A DNA stretch of 64,000 nucleotides from contig OZ244721.1 in the NCBI GenBank assembly GCA_965219235.1, positions 62,001 to 126,000 of the forward strand. Reading direction: 5' to 3'. Positions 1 to 7,966 of this stretch are shown one piece after another. A program made the translations under genes and the position numbers. The notes under the pieces were generated by a model, which ran no database searches, was not told the DNA's origin, and saw nothing but the letters and a program-made list of their open reading frames with translations. Every line of letters starts with the position of its first letter. Position 1 is the stretch's first letter. The stretch is from CBDHCC01 sp965219235. Lineage in GTDB: Bacteria > Pseudomonadota > Alphaproteobacteria > Sphingomonadales > Sphingomonadaceae.

Positions 1-328
1 CGTCGCCATGGTGCAGGCGGACGTTGGGCAGCCGGCGCTCGTGCAGATCGGACAAAGCGGCGGCGACGCCGTTCAGATAAGGCTCCGCCCCGATCAGCCC
101 GTGGTCGGGCAGGAGGTCGGCGCGCTCGATCAGATGCTCGCCCGACCCCATGCCGATCTCCAGATGCAGCGGCCGGTCGTCGCCGAACAACCGCCGGGCC
201 GTCACCGCCCCCTCGTCGGGCACCGAAAGGGCGGGCAGGAGTTGATCGACCAGCCGCTGCTGGCGGTCGCGCAACGGCTGGCCCTTGGAACGGCCGTAGA
301 GACGACGGATTTGGAGAGGATCGGACAT
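1..328 (-). CDS. trmB: tRNA (guanine-N7-)-methyltransferase, 3' part outside window
   Basis: This would methylate guanine-46 of tRNA with S-adenosylmethionine in the cytoplasm. The visible N-terminal 109 residues begin MSDPLQIRRLYGRSKGQ and contain the SAM-binding segment LHLEIGMGSGEHL, followed by GAEPYLNG, both typical of TrmB. The rest lies beyond the left edge. The start codon lies inside a CATG palindrome that also supplies the start codon of the divergent lipoprotein gene. No clear Shine-Dalgarno is seen for trmB itself. Neighbouring metK makes the SAM that this enzyme uses. Confidence 0.9.
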   Translation of the reverse strand, partial: MSDPLQIRRLYGRSKGQPLRDRQQRLVDQLLPALSVPDEGAVTARRLFGDDRPLHLEIGMGSGEHLIERADLLPDHGLIGAEPYLNGVAAALSDLHERRLPNVRLHHGD

Positions 329-1307
329 GGTGGCGCTCACTAACTCGACGGGCGGACAGGCGACAGTGGGACGAGCGCTGCCGCTGGCGGTGGCCGCGCT
401 GCTGGCGGGGTGCGGCGATGGGGCGACGGCGGAGCGCTCCGCCGACACTCCCGCTGCGGTCGAGTCCAGCGCAGCGAATGCGCCCGATGTCGAAGCGGAC
501 GGCCGATCCGCCGCCGCAGGTCGGCCGGACGCGCATCAAGCGCCCTCCGCCGTGGAAAAGCCGATGCCGGCCGGGCGGACGACTCCCGCCGCCGCCGGCC
601 CGGACGGTTCCTCCTTCTGGAACCTGGGCGCGGGGTCGAGGACGGTCCTGGCCCTCGACCCGAAGACGGCGGGCGGCACGGCGCTGTTCCTGTGCGACTC
701 GCTGGACCGGCCGCAGGTCCTGGCGCTCACCGTGCCGGACGCCGAACGCCGCGCGCGGCTCGTCACCATCCCCAAGGCCGATCGGCTGCCCTCTGCGCGC
801 GCCGTCACCGTGGGACGGGGCGACCCGGGCGCCGGCAACATCTATTACCCGCTGACGGTGGACGGACGCGACGTCGGGCTGGTGCATGCCATCAACACCG
901 GCATCCTGCCCGACCAGACGACGCCCGGCGTGTCGTCGGTGAAGGTGGGCGATACGACGCACGGCTGCCGCTGGGCGCCGAACACCCGCGTGCTGGCGGT
1001 GACGCCGCGGCGCACCGTGCTGGTCACCGGGCGGGTGGGCCAAGGGCAGCTGCGCTACCGCACCTTCAACGACGGCGCGACGCTGGCGCCGCTGAAGACC
1101 GCCTCGCCGGAGCGGGGAACGGAGGCGTCGCTCGACCTCACCGGCGGGCGTGAGCGGGGCGGGGTGTATGCGTTTCGCAACGAGGGCTACGAGTACCGGC
1201 TCGACCCGGGCGCGGCGACGCTGACGGTGGCTCGGGACGGCAAGGTGATTCAGACCGAGACACTGCTGGCCTGGACGGTGGGGGGTGGAGCGTCAGCGGA
1301 CCGCTGA
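327..1307 (+). CDS. predicted lipoprotein of unknown function
   Basis: A 326-residue exported protein that I do not recognise. It has a hydrophobic N-terminal segment ending in the lipobox LLAGC (cysteine near residue 29), then a low-complexity Ala/Ser/Pro linker to about residue 90, then a globular part with two cysteines that could form a disulfide. The lipobox predicts lipid anchoring to the cell envelope. A GGAGAGGA ribosome site about 6 bases ahead of the ATG supports this start, even though it overlaps the divergent trmB start. It stands alone between trmB and metK. Family and role are unknown. Confidence 0.7.
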   Translation: MVALTNSTGGQATVGRALPLAVAALLAGCGDGATAERSADTPAAVESSAANAPDVEADGRSAAAGRPDAHQAPSAVEKPMPAGRTTPAAAGPDGSSFWNLGAGSRTVLALDPKTAGGTALFLCDSLDRPQVLALTVPDAERRARLVTIPKADRLPSARAVTVGRGDPGAGNIYYPLTVDGRDVGLVHAINTGILPDQTTPGVSSVKVGDTTHGCRWAPNTRVLAVTPRRTVLVTGRVGQGQLRYRTFNDGATLAPLKTASPERGTEASLDLTGGRERGGVYAFRNEGYEYRLDPGAATLTVARDGKVIQTETLLAWTVGGGASADR

Positions 1308-1355
1308 AGTGCCGAGAGTGAAGACGCCCGCACGTTTGTGAGCCGAGTCCCCTCT

Positions 1356-1522
1356 CCGTTCGTCCTGAGCTTGTCGAAGGACGCACCAATGGCTCAGCCC
1401 CGCGGCGACTGCGGGACGTGTCCTGCCCAACGTCCTTCGACAGGCTCAGGACGAGCGGATAACGGGGTCTTGCACTGCTCCTCTCGAGAAGGACGGCGCT
1501 TCGACAGGCTCAGCGCGAACGG
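1356..1522. repeat. REP-like cluster, three copies in mixed orientation
   Basis: Three copies of a ~27-base unit with core TTCGACAGGCTCAG or its complement lie at 1356-1382 (one strand) and at 1432-1458 and 1495-1522 (the other strand). Each can fold into a small hairpin closed by GTCC/GGAC or GCGC-type arms. The cluster fills the space between the convergent lipoprotein gene and metK, where it could also stop transcription. Units with this core are common in sphingomonad genomes (knowledge from memory). Confidence 0.7.
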
Positions 1523-1544
1523 AGCGAATGAACGAGAGCCGCCG

Positions 1545-2765
1545 TCACCCCACCGCCGCCTTCAGCCGCTCCCCAAGGTCGGTCCGCTCCCAGGGGAACA
1601 GGTCGCCCGCCGCCGTGCGGCCGAAATGGCCGTAGGCGGCGGTCGCCTCGTAGATCGGCTTGTTGAGGCCCAGATGCTCGCGGATGCCGCGCGGGGTCAG
1701 CCCGACGGTCTCGCGCAGCGCCCGCTCGATCGCCTCGTCCGGCGCGGTGCCGGTGCCGTGGGTGTCGACATAGAGCGACAACGGCTCCGACACGCCGATG
1801 GCGTAGGACAACTGGATCGTGCAGCGCGTGGCCAGCCCGGCGGCGACCACGTTCTTGGCCATGTAGCGCGCGACATAGGCCGCCGAGCGGTCGACCTTGG
1901 TGGGATCCTTGCCGGAGAACGCGCCGCCGCCGTGGGGGGCCGCCCCGCCATAGGTGTCGACGATGATCTTGCGGCCGGTCAGACCCGCATCGCCGTCCGG
2001 CCCCCCGATCTCGAACGCGCCGGTCGGGTTGATGTAGACGGCGGTGTCGTCCGACAGCCAGCCCCCGGGCAGCACGTCGTCGAGCACGCCGCGAACATAG
2101 TCGGTCAGCTGCTTGTATTTCGCGAGGTCGGCGTGCTCGCCCTTCTCGCTGTAGCCGCGCTCGTGCTGGGTCGAGACGACGACCGCCGTGCAGGCGACCG
2201 GCCGGCCGTCGACATAGCGCAGCGTCAGCTGGCTCTTGGCGTCGGGCTCAAGGAAGGGCGCGGCACCCGAATGGCGGTCGGCGGCCATCCGCTCCAGGAT
2301 GCGGTGGGAATAGTGGAGCGTGGCCGGCGCAAGCTCATCCGTCTCGGTGCAGGCATAGCCGAACATGATGCCCTGGTCGCCGGCCCCCTCGTCCTTGTTG
2401 CCGGACGCGTCCACGCCCATCGCGATCTCGCCCGACTGGCCGTGCAGATGGTTCTCGAAGGTCAGCGTCTCCCAGTGGAAGCCGTCCTGGGCGTAACCGA
2501 TGCGCCTCACCACGTCGCGCACCGTGCGCTCGATCTCCTCCTCCACGCCGGGTGCCCAGCCCTGGGGCTCCTCGTACACGCCCTGGGCGCGGATCTCGCC
2601 GGCGAGCACCACCCGGTTGGTGGTCGTCATCGTCTCGCAGGCGACGCGCGCCTCCGGGTCCCTGGACAGGAACAGGTCGACGATCGCGTCGGAGATCTGG
2701 TCGGCGACCTTGTCGGGATGGCCCTCCGACACGGACTCGGAGGTGAACAGGAAATCGTTGCGCAT
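1545..2765 (-). CDS. metK: S-adenosylmethionine synthase
   Basis: Makes S-adenosylmethionine from methionine and ATP in the cytoplasm. The 406-residue product has the family signatures GHPDK (residues 15-19), GAGDQGIMFGY in the middle, and the glycine-rich GGGAFSGKDPTKVDRS loop that binds phosphate. It is slightly longer than the E. coli enzyme (384). The start ATG follows a GGGAG ribosome site about 11 bases away. It lies 65 bases downstream of lnt on the same strand, and that gap holds a structured leader. Confidence 0.97.
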   Translation of the reverse strand: MRNDFLFTSESVSEGHPDKVADQISDAIVDLFLSRDPEARVACETMTTTNRVVLAGEIRAQGVYEEPQGWAPGVEEEIERTVRDVVRRIGYAQDGFHWETLTFENHLHGQSGEIAMGVDASGNKDEGAGDQGIMFGYACTETDELAPATLHYSHRILERMAADRHSGAAPFLEPDAKSQLTLRYVDGRPVACTAVVVSTQHERGYSEKGEHADLAKYKQLTDYVRGVLDDVLPGGWLSDDTAVYINPTGAFEIGGPDGDAGLTGRKIIVDTYGGAAPHGGGAFSGKDPTKVDRSAAYVARYMAKNVVAAGLATRCTIQLSYAIGVSEPLSLYVDTHGTGTAPDEAIERALRETVGLTPRGIREHLGLNKPIYEATAAYGHFGRTAAGDLFPWERTDLGERLKAAVG

Positions 2766-2775
2766 GGGGGTGGCG

Positions 2776-2830
2776 CTCCCGGCTGGCGAGTTTGCGGATA
2801 TAACGCTGGCTTTATATGTCGGCCAGCGCC
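2776..2830 (-). promoter_or_regulatory. structured metK leader with competing stems
   Basis: Read on the minus strand, the first two bases after the lnt stop are followed by a perfect 7-bp stem CGCTGGC/GCCAGCG (2828-2822 with 2810-2804). Its loop contains ATATAA (2817-2812), exactly complementary to TTATAT directly after the stem (2803-2798). A second GCCAGC (2787-2782) just before the ribosome site could replace the first as partner of GCTGGC. The two pairings exclude each other, which is the layout of a switch. There is no U-run, so a simple terminator is unlikely. I could not match it to SAM-II or SAM/SAH consensus from memory. Function is inferred only. Confidence 0.4.
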
Positions 2831-4336
2831 TTAGCCACGCCGCCGCGCCATGGCAACGGCCGCCAGCAACAGGAGCAGCGCTCCCGACAGCGGCAGGCGG
2901 TTGCCGTAGCGGGAGAACAGCGTGGGCGGCCCCGCCGGCGGCAGGGGCCGCGCGATCACGCCGGGCTGGTGGCGCGCAATGGTGGCCAGGATCGACCCGT
3001 CGGCCGCCACGATCGCGGAGATGCCGTTAGTGGTGGAGCGCAGCACCGGCAGCGCCTCCTCCCGCGCCCGCATCCGCGCCTGGGCGAGGTGCTGGGGCGG
3101 TCCCCAGGCGCCGAACCACGCGTCGTTCGACGGGTTGAAGATCGCGCGGGGGCGGAGCGACGGATCGACCACCTCGCCCGAAAAGATGATCTCGGAACAG
3201 ACCTGCACGCCCACCGGACCGACGCCGGGCACGGCGATCGAGCGCGGGCCGGGACCGGGCGCGTAGTAGACGCTGCCCGGCACCAGCCGCGACAGGCCGA
3301 GCGCGCCCAGCAGGCGGGGCATCGGCAGATACTCGCCATAGGGCACCAGATGCGCCCTGTCGTAGCGGGACACGATCTCGCCCCCGGACGTGAAGGTGAA
3401 GACGCTGTTCGTGGCGGAGCGGGCGATGCCGAAGCGGTCGCGCTCCAGCGTGATGCCGCCGGCCATCAGCGCATCCCCCGGCCGCAACAGGGCGGCGACA
3501 CGGGCGGAGACCTCCGGATCCTCGAAGGGTGGCTCCTCGATCGCGCCTTCCGGCCACAGGATCATGCGAGGGCCGGGGGTTGGGGGCGCCGCCTGCGTCA
3601 GGGCGATCTGCCGCTCCCAGGCCCGGGCGGCGTAGTCCGGGCCGTGCTTCACGTCCTGGCTGAAGTTCGGCTGGACCACGACGACGGCCGGGGCGGAGGG
3701 ATCGGGCTCGTATCGGGGGCGGGCGACCGGCAGGAGGGCGGCGGCGGCCGTGAGGCCCAGCAGGACGAGCGGGACGGTGCGCCAGCCGGTCGCCAGCAGC
3801 CACAGGCTCGCTCCCGCCAGCGCCAGCAGGGCGGACAGTCCGGTGGTGCCCAGGACCGGGGCCAGCTGCGACAGCTCGCCCATCGGCAGGGTGGCCACGC
3901 CGAGCGGGTTCCAGGCGAAGCCCGTGAACGCCACGCCCCGCACCCACTCCGCCACCGCCCAGCACGCGGCGAAGGCGAGGCCGAACGGCACCGGCCGATC
4001 CCGCCCGCCCCAGCGCGCGAGCGCCATGCCGAGCGCTGGAAAAATGGCCAGATAGAGCGACAGCCCGACCACCGCGCTATAGCCGAACCAGTGCGGCATC
4101 GCGTCCTGATAGGTGAAGGAATGCGCGATCCAGTTCAGGCCGACGGTGAAGTGCGCCACGGCCCACACCCATCCCGCCCAAAAGGCGCGGCGGATGCTCG
4201 TGCTCTCGAACACCGCGAAGGCGAGCATCGCCACCCCGATCAGCGTCAGCGGCCACAGGTCGAGTGGGGCAAAGCCGAGCGCTGCGATCGCTCCGCCCAC
4301 GGCGCTGACGGAGAGGCGGTGTTCTCGAAGACGCAT
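2831..4336 (-). CDS. lnt: apolipoprotein N-acyltransferase with altered triad residue
   Basis: Transfers an acyl chain from phospholipid to the N-terminal cysteine of lipoproteins in the inner membrane. The 501-residue product has about six N-terminal membrane segments, then a nitrilase-type domain from about residue 217. The triad glutamate (WPEGAIEEP, E263) and cysteine (QVCSEIIF, C380) are present. The catalytic lysine, expected in Y-D-K-x-H-L-V-P, is arginine (YDRAHLVP, R327, codon AGG). I chose the ATG that begins MRLREHRLSV because the upstream open extension is arginine-rich and unlike the family. It is likely cotranscribed with metK. Confidence 0.92.
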   Translation of the reverse strand: MRLREHRLSVSAVGGAIAALGFAPLDLWPLTLIGVAMLAFAVFESTSIRRAFWAGWVWAVAHFTVGLNWIAHSFTYQDAMPHWFGYSAVVGLSLYLAIFPALGMALARWGGRDRPVPFGLAFAACWAVAEWVRGVAFTGFAWNPLGVATLPMGELSQLAPVLGTTGLSALLALAGASLWLLATGWRTVPLVLLGLTAAAALLPVARPRYEPDPSAPAVVVVQPNFSQDVKHGPDYAARAWERQIALTQAAPPTPGPRMILWPEGAIEEPPFEDPEVSARVAALLRPGDALMAGGITLERDRFGIARSATNSVFTFTSGGEIVSRYDRAHLVPYGEYLPMPRLLGALGLSRLVPGSVYYAPGPGPRSIAVPGVGPVGVQVCSEIIFSGEVVDPSLRPRAIFNPSNDAWFGAWGPPQHLAQARMRAREEALPVLRSTTNGISAIVAADGSILATIARHQPGVIARPLPPAGPPTLFSRYGNRLPLSGALLLLLAAVAMARRRG

Positions 4337-4415
4337 GGTCGACGCTTTATCAGCGGAAATGGCTAAGTGACAATGAACCTTGCTCCTGTCGGCCCGGGAG
4401 GGCACCACGGGTGCG

Positions 4416-4835
4416 ATGCGCCTGCGCCCCTTCCATCTCGCCATCGCCGTCGACGACCTGGCGTCGGCGCGCGCGTTCTACGGACAGGCGTTGGGCTGTC
4501 CCGAAGGGCGGAGCGCGGAACGCTGGATCGACTTCTCCCTGGAGGGGCATCAGCTCGTGGTGCATCTGGTGGACGGACCCGTGCGCGACCGGGCGCGCCA
4601 GCTGGTGGACGGGCACGGCGTGCCGGTGCCGCATTTCGGTCTGGTGCTGACGATGGAGCGCTGGCGCGCGCTCGCCGAGCGGCTGCGGGATGCGGGCGTC
4701 GAGTTCGTGCTGGAGCCGCGGGTCCGCTTCGCCGGCAAGCCGGGCGAGCAGGCGACGATGTTCCTGCGCGATCCCAGCGGCAACGCGCTGGAGTTCAAGG
4801 CCTTCGCCGACGACGCGCAGCTGTTCGCGACCTAG
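4416..4835 (+). CDS. VOC-superfamily (glyoxalase/dioxygenase fold) protein
   Basis: A 139-residue single-domain protein of the vicinal-oxygen-chelate fold. It begins MRLRPFHLAIAVDDLASARAF, the usual first strand and helix of the fold, and ends with FLRDPSGNALEFKAF, the motif carrying the last metal-ligand glutamate. Substrate is unknown. An upstream ATG would add 12 residues outside the fold, so I used the one matching the family start. Its 3' end overlaps the end of the convergent dehydrogenase gene by 4 bases. Confidence 0.8.
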   Translation: MRLRPFHLAIAVDDLASARAFYGQALGCPEGRSAERWIDFSLEGHQLVVHLVDGPVRDRARQLVDGHGVPVPHFGLVLTMERWRALAERLRDAGVEFVLEPRVRFAGKPGEQATMFLRDPSGNALEFKAFADDAQLFAT

Positions 4836-6163
4836 CGCGCCGCCGTCACCCGCCAGATGCGGTTGCCCGCGTCGTCCGCGACGAGCAGCCCGCCGCGCGT
4901 GTCGAGCGCCACGCCCGCCGGCCGACCGCGCGCGTCCCCCTTGCCGTTGAGGAAGCCGCCGAGCACCTCCACCGGCTTGCCTGTGGGATAGCCGGTCTCC
5001 CGGAACGGCACGAAGACCACGTCGTAGCCGGCCGGCGGCGAGCGGTTCCAGGAGCCGTGGCGCGCGACGAAGGCTCCGCGCGCGAAGCGGGGTCCGAAGC
5101 GCAGGTCGCGCGCGAAGGCGAGGCCGATCGGCGCGGTGTGCGCGCCGAGCGCGTAATCCGGCCGGCGGATGTAGCTCTTGAGCGCCGGATTGCGGGTCGG
5201 CACGCGGCGATCCTCGTAGCCGCCCCAGTAATAGCCCGGCCAGCCGTAGTTGGCGCCGAACTCCGCCACCGTCAGATAGTCGGGCACGAGGTCGGATCCG
5301 AGCTCGTCCCGCTCGTTCACCACCGCCCACAACAGGCCGGTGCGCGGATCGACGGCGAGATGGGTGGGATTGCGCATCCCCGCCGTCCACACCCGCACCC
5401 GGCCGCGCGCGCGCTCCAGCTCCAGGATGGCGGCGCGGTTGACCTCCGCGTCGTAGCCGTCCTCGCCGACGTTGCTGTTGGAGCCGACGCTGATCCAGAC
5501 CGTCCGACCGTCGTCGGACGCCACCACGTCGCGGGTCCAGTGATAGTTGGGCGGATTGGCGGGCAGGTCCATGAGCTTCTGTCCGGGTCCGACCCGGGTC
5601 TGCCCAGGGGTGAACGGATAGGCCATCAGGCTGTCGGTGTTCGCCACGAACAGCGTGCCGGCCTTGTGGTCCAGCCCGAAGGGCGAATCGAGGCCGGTGG
5701 AGATCAGCGCCGTCCGCTGGTCGGCGCGCCCGTCGCCGTCGGTGTCGCGCAGCAGCGTGACGCGGTTGGCGGACGCCGCCCCGCCGGTGGACCTGCTCAT
5801 CAGCAGGCCGGCGATCCAGTCGCGCACGCCGCCGCTCTCCGTCCTGGGCGGGGCGGCGGACTCGGCGACGAGCACGTCGCCGTTCGGCAGGACGAGCAGG
5901 TTGCGCGGATGATCGAGGCCGGTGGCGAAGGGACGGACGGCGAAGCCCCGGGCGGGCGTCGGCGCCTCGGAGCCGCTCCAGCCGACCACGTCGGGGACGA
6001 CGATGTTGGGGATCAGCCGCGTCTCGGGACTGGCGATCACGGGATCGACGCCGCTCAGCTGCTCCGTGGTGTATTCGGCCAGGGTCGGACGCGCCAGCCA
6101 CCAGACGGCGAGACCGCCCAGGACAAGGAACAGGAGGACCACCCGCCAGACGTGCTTCAGCAT
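4832..6163 (-). CDS. membrane-anchored PQQ-type sugar (sorbosone) dehydrogenase-like protein
   Basis: A 443-residue protein of the glucose/sorbosone dehydrogenase beta-propeller family, which oxidises sugars with pyrroloquinoline quinone in the periplasm. An N-terminal hydrophobic helix (residues 7-24) should anchor or export it. The propeller starts near GLDHPRNLLVLPNGDVLVAE and contains the typical LTVAEFGANYGWPGYYWGG and FARGAFVARHGSWNRSPPAGY segments. Substrate cannot be told from sequence. It is followed on the same strand by a palindromic repeat and catalase. Close relatives are usually annotated as L-sorbosone dehydrogenase. Confidence 0.85.
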   Translation of the reverse strand: MLKHVWRVVLLFLVLGGLAVWWLARPTLAEYTTEQLSGVDPVIASPETRLIPNIVVPDVVGWSGSEAPTPARGFAVRPFATGLDHPRNLLVLPNGDVLVAESAAPPRTESGGVRDWIAGLLMSRSTGGAASANRVTLLRDTDGDGRADQRTALISTGLDSPFGLDHKAGTLFVANTDSLMAYPFTPGQTRVGPGQKLMDLPANPPNYHWTRDVVASDDGRTVWISVGSNSNVGEDGYDAEVNRAAILELERARGRVRVWTAGMRNPTHLAVDPRTGLLWAVVNERDELGSDLVPDYLTVAEFGANYGWPGYYWGGYEDRRVPTRNPALKSYIRRPDYALGAHTAPIGLAFARDLRFGPRFARGAFVARHGSWNRSPPAGYDVVFVPFRETGYPTGKPVEVLGGFLNGKGDARGRPAGVALDTRGGLLVADDAGNRIWRVTAAR

Positions 6164-6211
6164 CAGGAAGGAATGGGGCGGTGTCTTGAACGGGTCAAGC
6201 GGTGGTGAGAA

Positions 6212-6315
6212 GCCTGTCCCCCTTCCGGAGATCGTTGCGAAACCACCTCCGCCTTCTTCGCGGGGATGACAGTTGATGAATTTCGCAACGATCCCCTTCA
6301 GGAAAGAGGAACAGG
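6212..6315. repeat. long imperfect inverted repeat (MITE/REP-like)
   Basis: Two arms face each other: GATCGTTGCGAAA at 6230-6242 and its exact complement TTTCGCAACGATC at 6281-6293. The match continues outward with mismatches to CCTGT at 6213 and ACAGG near 6311-6315. The loop contains a GGGGATGACAG stretch like another frequent sphingomonad repeat. It fills the gap between two genes on the minus strand and could fold into a very stable stem that limits read-through. Confidence 0.6.
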
Positions 6316-6317
6316 TC

Positions 6318-7856
6318 TCACTCCGCCGCCTGCGGCTCCAGCGCCATTCGGTCCATGTCCTTTTCGGTCTCCATCGTCTCGTCGTCCTTGCCCGTGGAGG
6401 CGAGCGCCTTGCGGACGCCCTCGGCGTAGGAAGGATCGACGGCCTCGAAGTGCTTCATCTGACGGTCGATGATGAACTGCGGGATGCCGTGCATCGCGGC
6501 TGCCAGGTTGCGGTAGAGCCGCCCTCTCTGCCCGTCGTCGAACAGGTCGTAGAGCGCCTTGACCTGGCCGTAGTCGTCGTTGTTCTCGCGGTGGTTCCAG
6601 CGCTTGGCCTCGCCCTCGACGTGGATCGGCGGCTCGAGATACCTCTCGTCCTGCACCGGCCCGTCGAAGCTGTTGGGCTCGTAATAGGCGTCGGTGTTGT
6701 GGTTGGACGCGAAGAACCTGAGCAGTCCGTCCTTGTGGTAATGGTTCACCGGCGATTTCGGCTGGTTGACCGGCAGCGCCTCGTAATGCGCGCCCAGCCG
6801 GTGCCGGTGCGCGTCGGCGTAGGAGAAGATGCGCGCCTGCAGCATCTTGTCGGGCGAGAAGCTGATGCCGCGAACGATGTTGGACGGGCTGAACGCCGCC
6901 TGCTCGATCTCCGAAAAGTAGTTCTCCGGATTGCGGTTCAGTTCCAGCTCGCCGACCTCGATCAGCGGATAGCGCCCATGGGGCCAGACCTTGGTCAGGT
7001 CGAACGGGTTGATCGTCTCGGCGTCCGCCTGCTCCTGCGTCATCACCTGGACGAACATCGTCCATTTCGGGAAGTCGCCCCGGTCGATCGCGCCGTAGAG
7101 CTCCTCCTGATAGCTCTCCCGCGTCTTGCCGATCAGGTTCTCCGACTCCTCGTTGGTGTAGTGCTTGTGGCCCTGCTGGGTCTTGAAGTGGAACTTGACC
7201 CACACCCGCTCGCCCGCGTCGTTCCAGAAGGAGAAGGTGTGTGAGCCGTAGCCGTTCATGTACTGCGGCCCGATCGGCAGGCCGCGGTCGGAGAACAGGA
7301 TCGTGACCTGGTGCATCGATTCCGGCGACAGCGACCAGAAGTCCCACATCGCGGTCGGCGAGCGCATGTTGGTCTTGGGGTGGCGCTTCTGCGTGCGGAT
7401 GAAGTCGGGGAACTTGTAGGGGTCGCGCACGAAGAACACCGGCGTGTTGTTGCCGACCAGGTCCCAATTGCCCTCCTCGGTGTAGAACTTGATCGAAAAG
7501 CCGCGCACGTCGCGCTCGGCGTCGGCGGCACCCTGCTCGCCGGCGACGGTGGAGAAGCGGACCAGGATCTGCGTCTCCTTGCCGATCGCCTCGAACAGCT
7601 TGGCATTGGTGTAGCGGTTCACCTCCGTGGAGGTCGCGGTGAAGGTGCCGAACGCGCCCCAGCCCTTGGCGTGGACGACGCGTTCCGGAATGCGCTCGCG
7701 GTTCTGGTGGGCGAGCTTCTCGAACAGCTGATAGTCCTGGACCATCAGCGGGCCGCGCGGGCCGACCGTCATGGAGTTCTGGTTGTCGCCGACCGGCGCG
7801 CCGGCGGTGGTGGTCAGCGTCGGGCGGCCTTCGCGATGGGGGGAGGGTTCGGTCAT
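6318..7856 (-). CDS. katA: monofunctional haem catalase
   Basis: Breaks hydrogen peroxide into water and oxygen. The 512-residue product has the distal histidine region RIPERVVHAKGWGAFGTF, the distal asparagine in LVGNNTPVFFVRDP, and the proximal haem-ligand tyrosine in RIFSYADAHRHRLG, so all catalytic residues are present. Length fits the small-subunit catalases. The ATG starting MTEPSPHREG is preceded by AGGAG at good spacing. The divergent neighbour is the peroxide sensor oxyR, a common arrangement that implies peroxide induction. The symbol katA is by family and context. Confidence 0.95.
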   Translation of the reverse strand: MTEPSPHREGRPTLTTTAGAPVGDNQNSMTVGPRGPLMVQDYQLFEKLAHQNRERIPERVVHAKGWGAFGTFTATSTEVNRYTNAKLFEAIGKETQILVRFSTVAGEQGAADAERDVRGFSIKFYTEEGNWDLVGNNTPVFFVRDPYKFPDFIRTQKRHPKTNMRSPTAMWDFWSLSPESMHQVTILFSDRGLPIGPQYMNGYGSHTFSFWNDAGERVWVKFHFKTQQGHKHYTNEESENLIGKTRESYQEELYGAIDRGDFPKWTMFVQVMTQEQADAETINPFDLTKVWPHGRYPLIEVGELELNRNPENYFSEIEQAAFSPSNIVRGISFSPDKMLQARIFSYADAHRHRLGAHYEALPVNQPKSPVNHYHKDGLLRFFASNHNTDAYYEPNSFDGPVQDERYLEPPIHVEGEAKRWNHRENNDDYGQVKALYDLFDDGQRGRLYRNLAAAMHGIPQFIIDRQMKHFEAVDPSYAEGVRKALASTGKDDETMETEKDMDRMALEPQAAE

Positions 7857-7931
7857 GGTGCGGGCTCCTGTCAGAGGGGGTCGTCGAGTCAACGCCCGGC
7901 ATAGCGCCTTGTTCACCATCACATCCAATCG

Positions 7932-7952
7932 TATCGGCGGATGGTGCCGATA
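7932..7952. promoter_or_regulatory. candidate OxyR operator between catalase and oxyR
   Basis: The 110-base divergent gap contains a perfect inverted repeat, TATCGGC-N7-GCCGATA, ending 14 bases before the oxyR start. Spacing and symmetry suit a LysR-type regulator site, and a dyad with 7-base spacer resembles half of the extended OxyR recognition pattern. The base match to the E. coli consensus is only partial, so this rests mainly on position and symmetry. Confidence 0.45.
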
Positions 7953-7966
7953 ACGGGAGCCTATGG

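Noticed and set aside
2776..2830. SAM-II or SAM/SAH riboswitch call for the metK leader
   Set aside because: The conserved core bases of those classes, as I remember them, are not present; with no linker after the first stem, a standard H-type pseudoknot is also sterically unlikely. Left as an unassigned structure.
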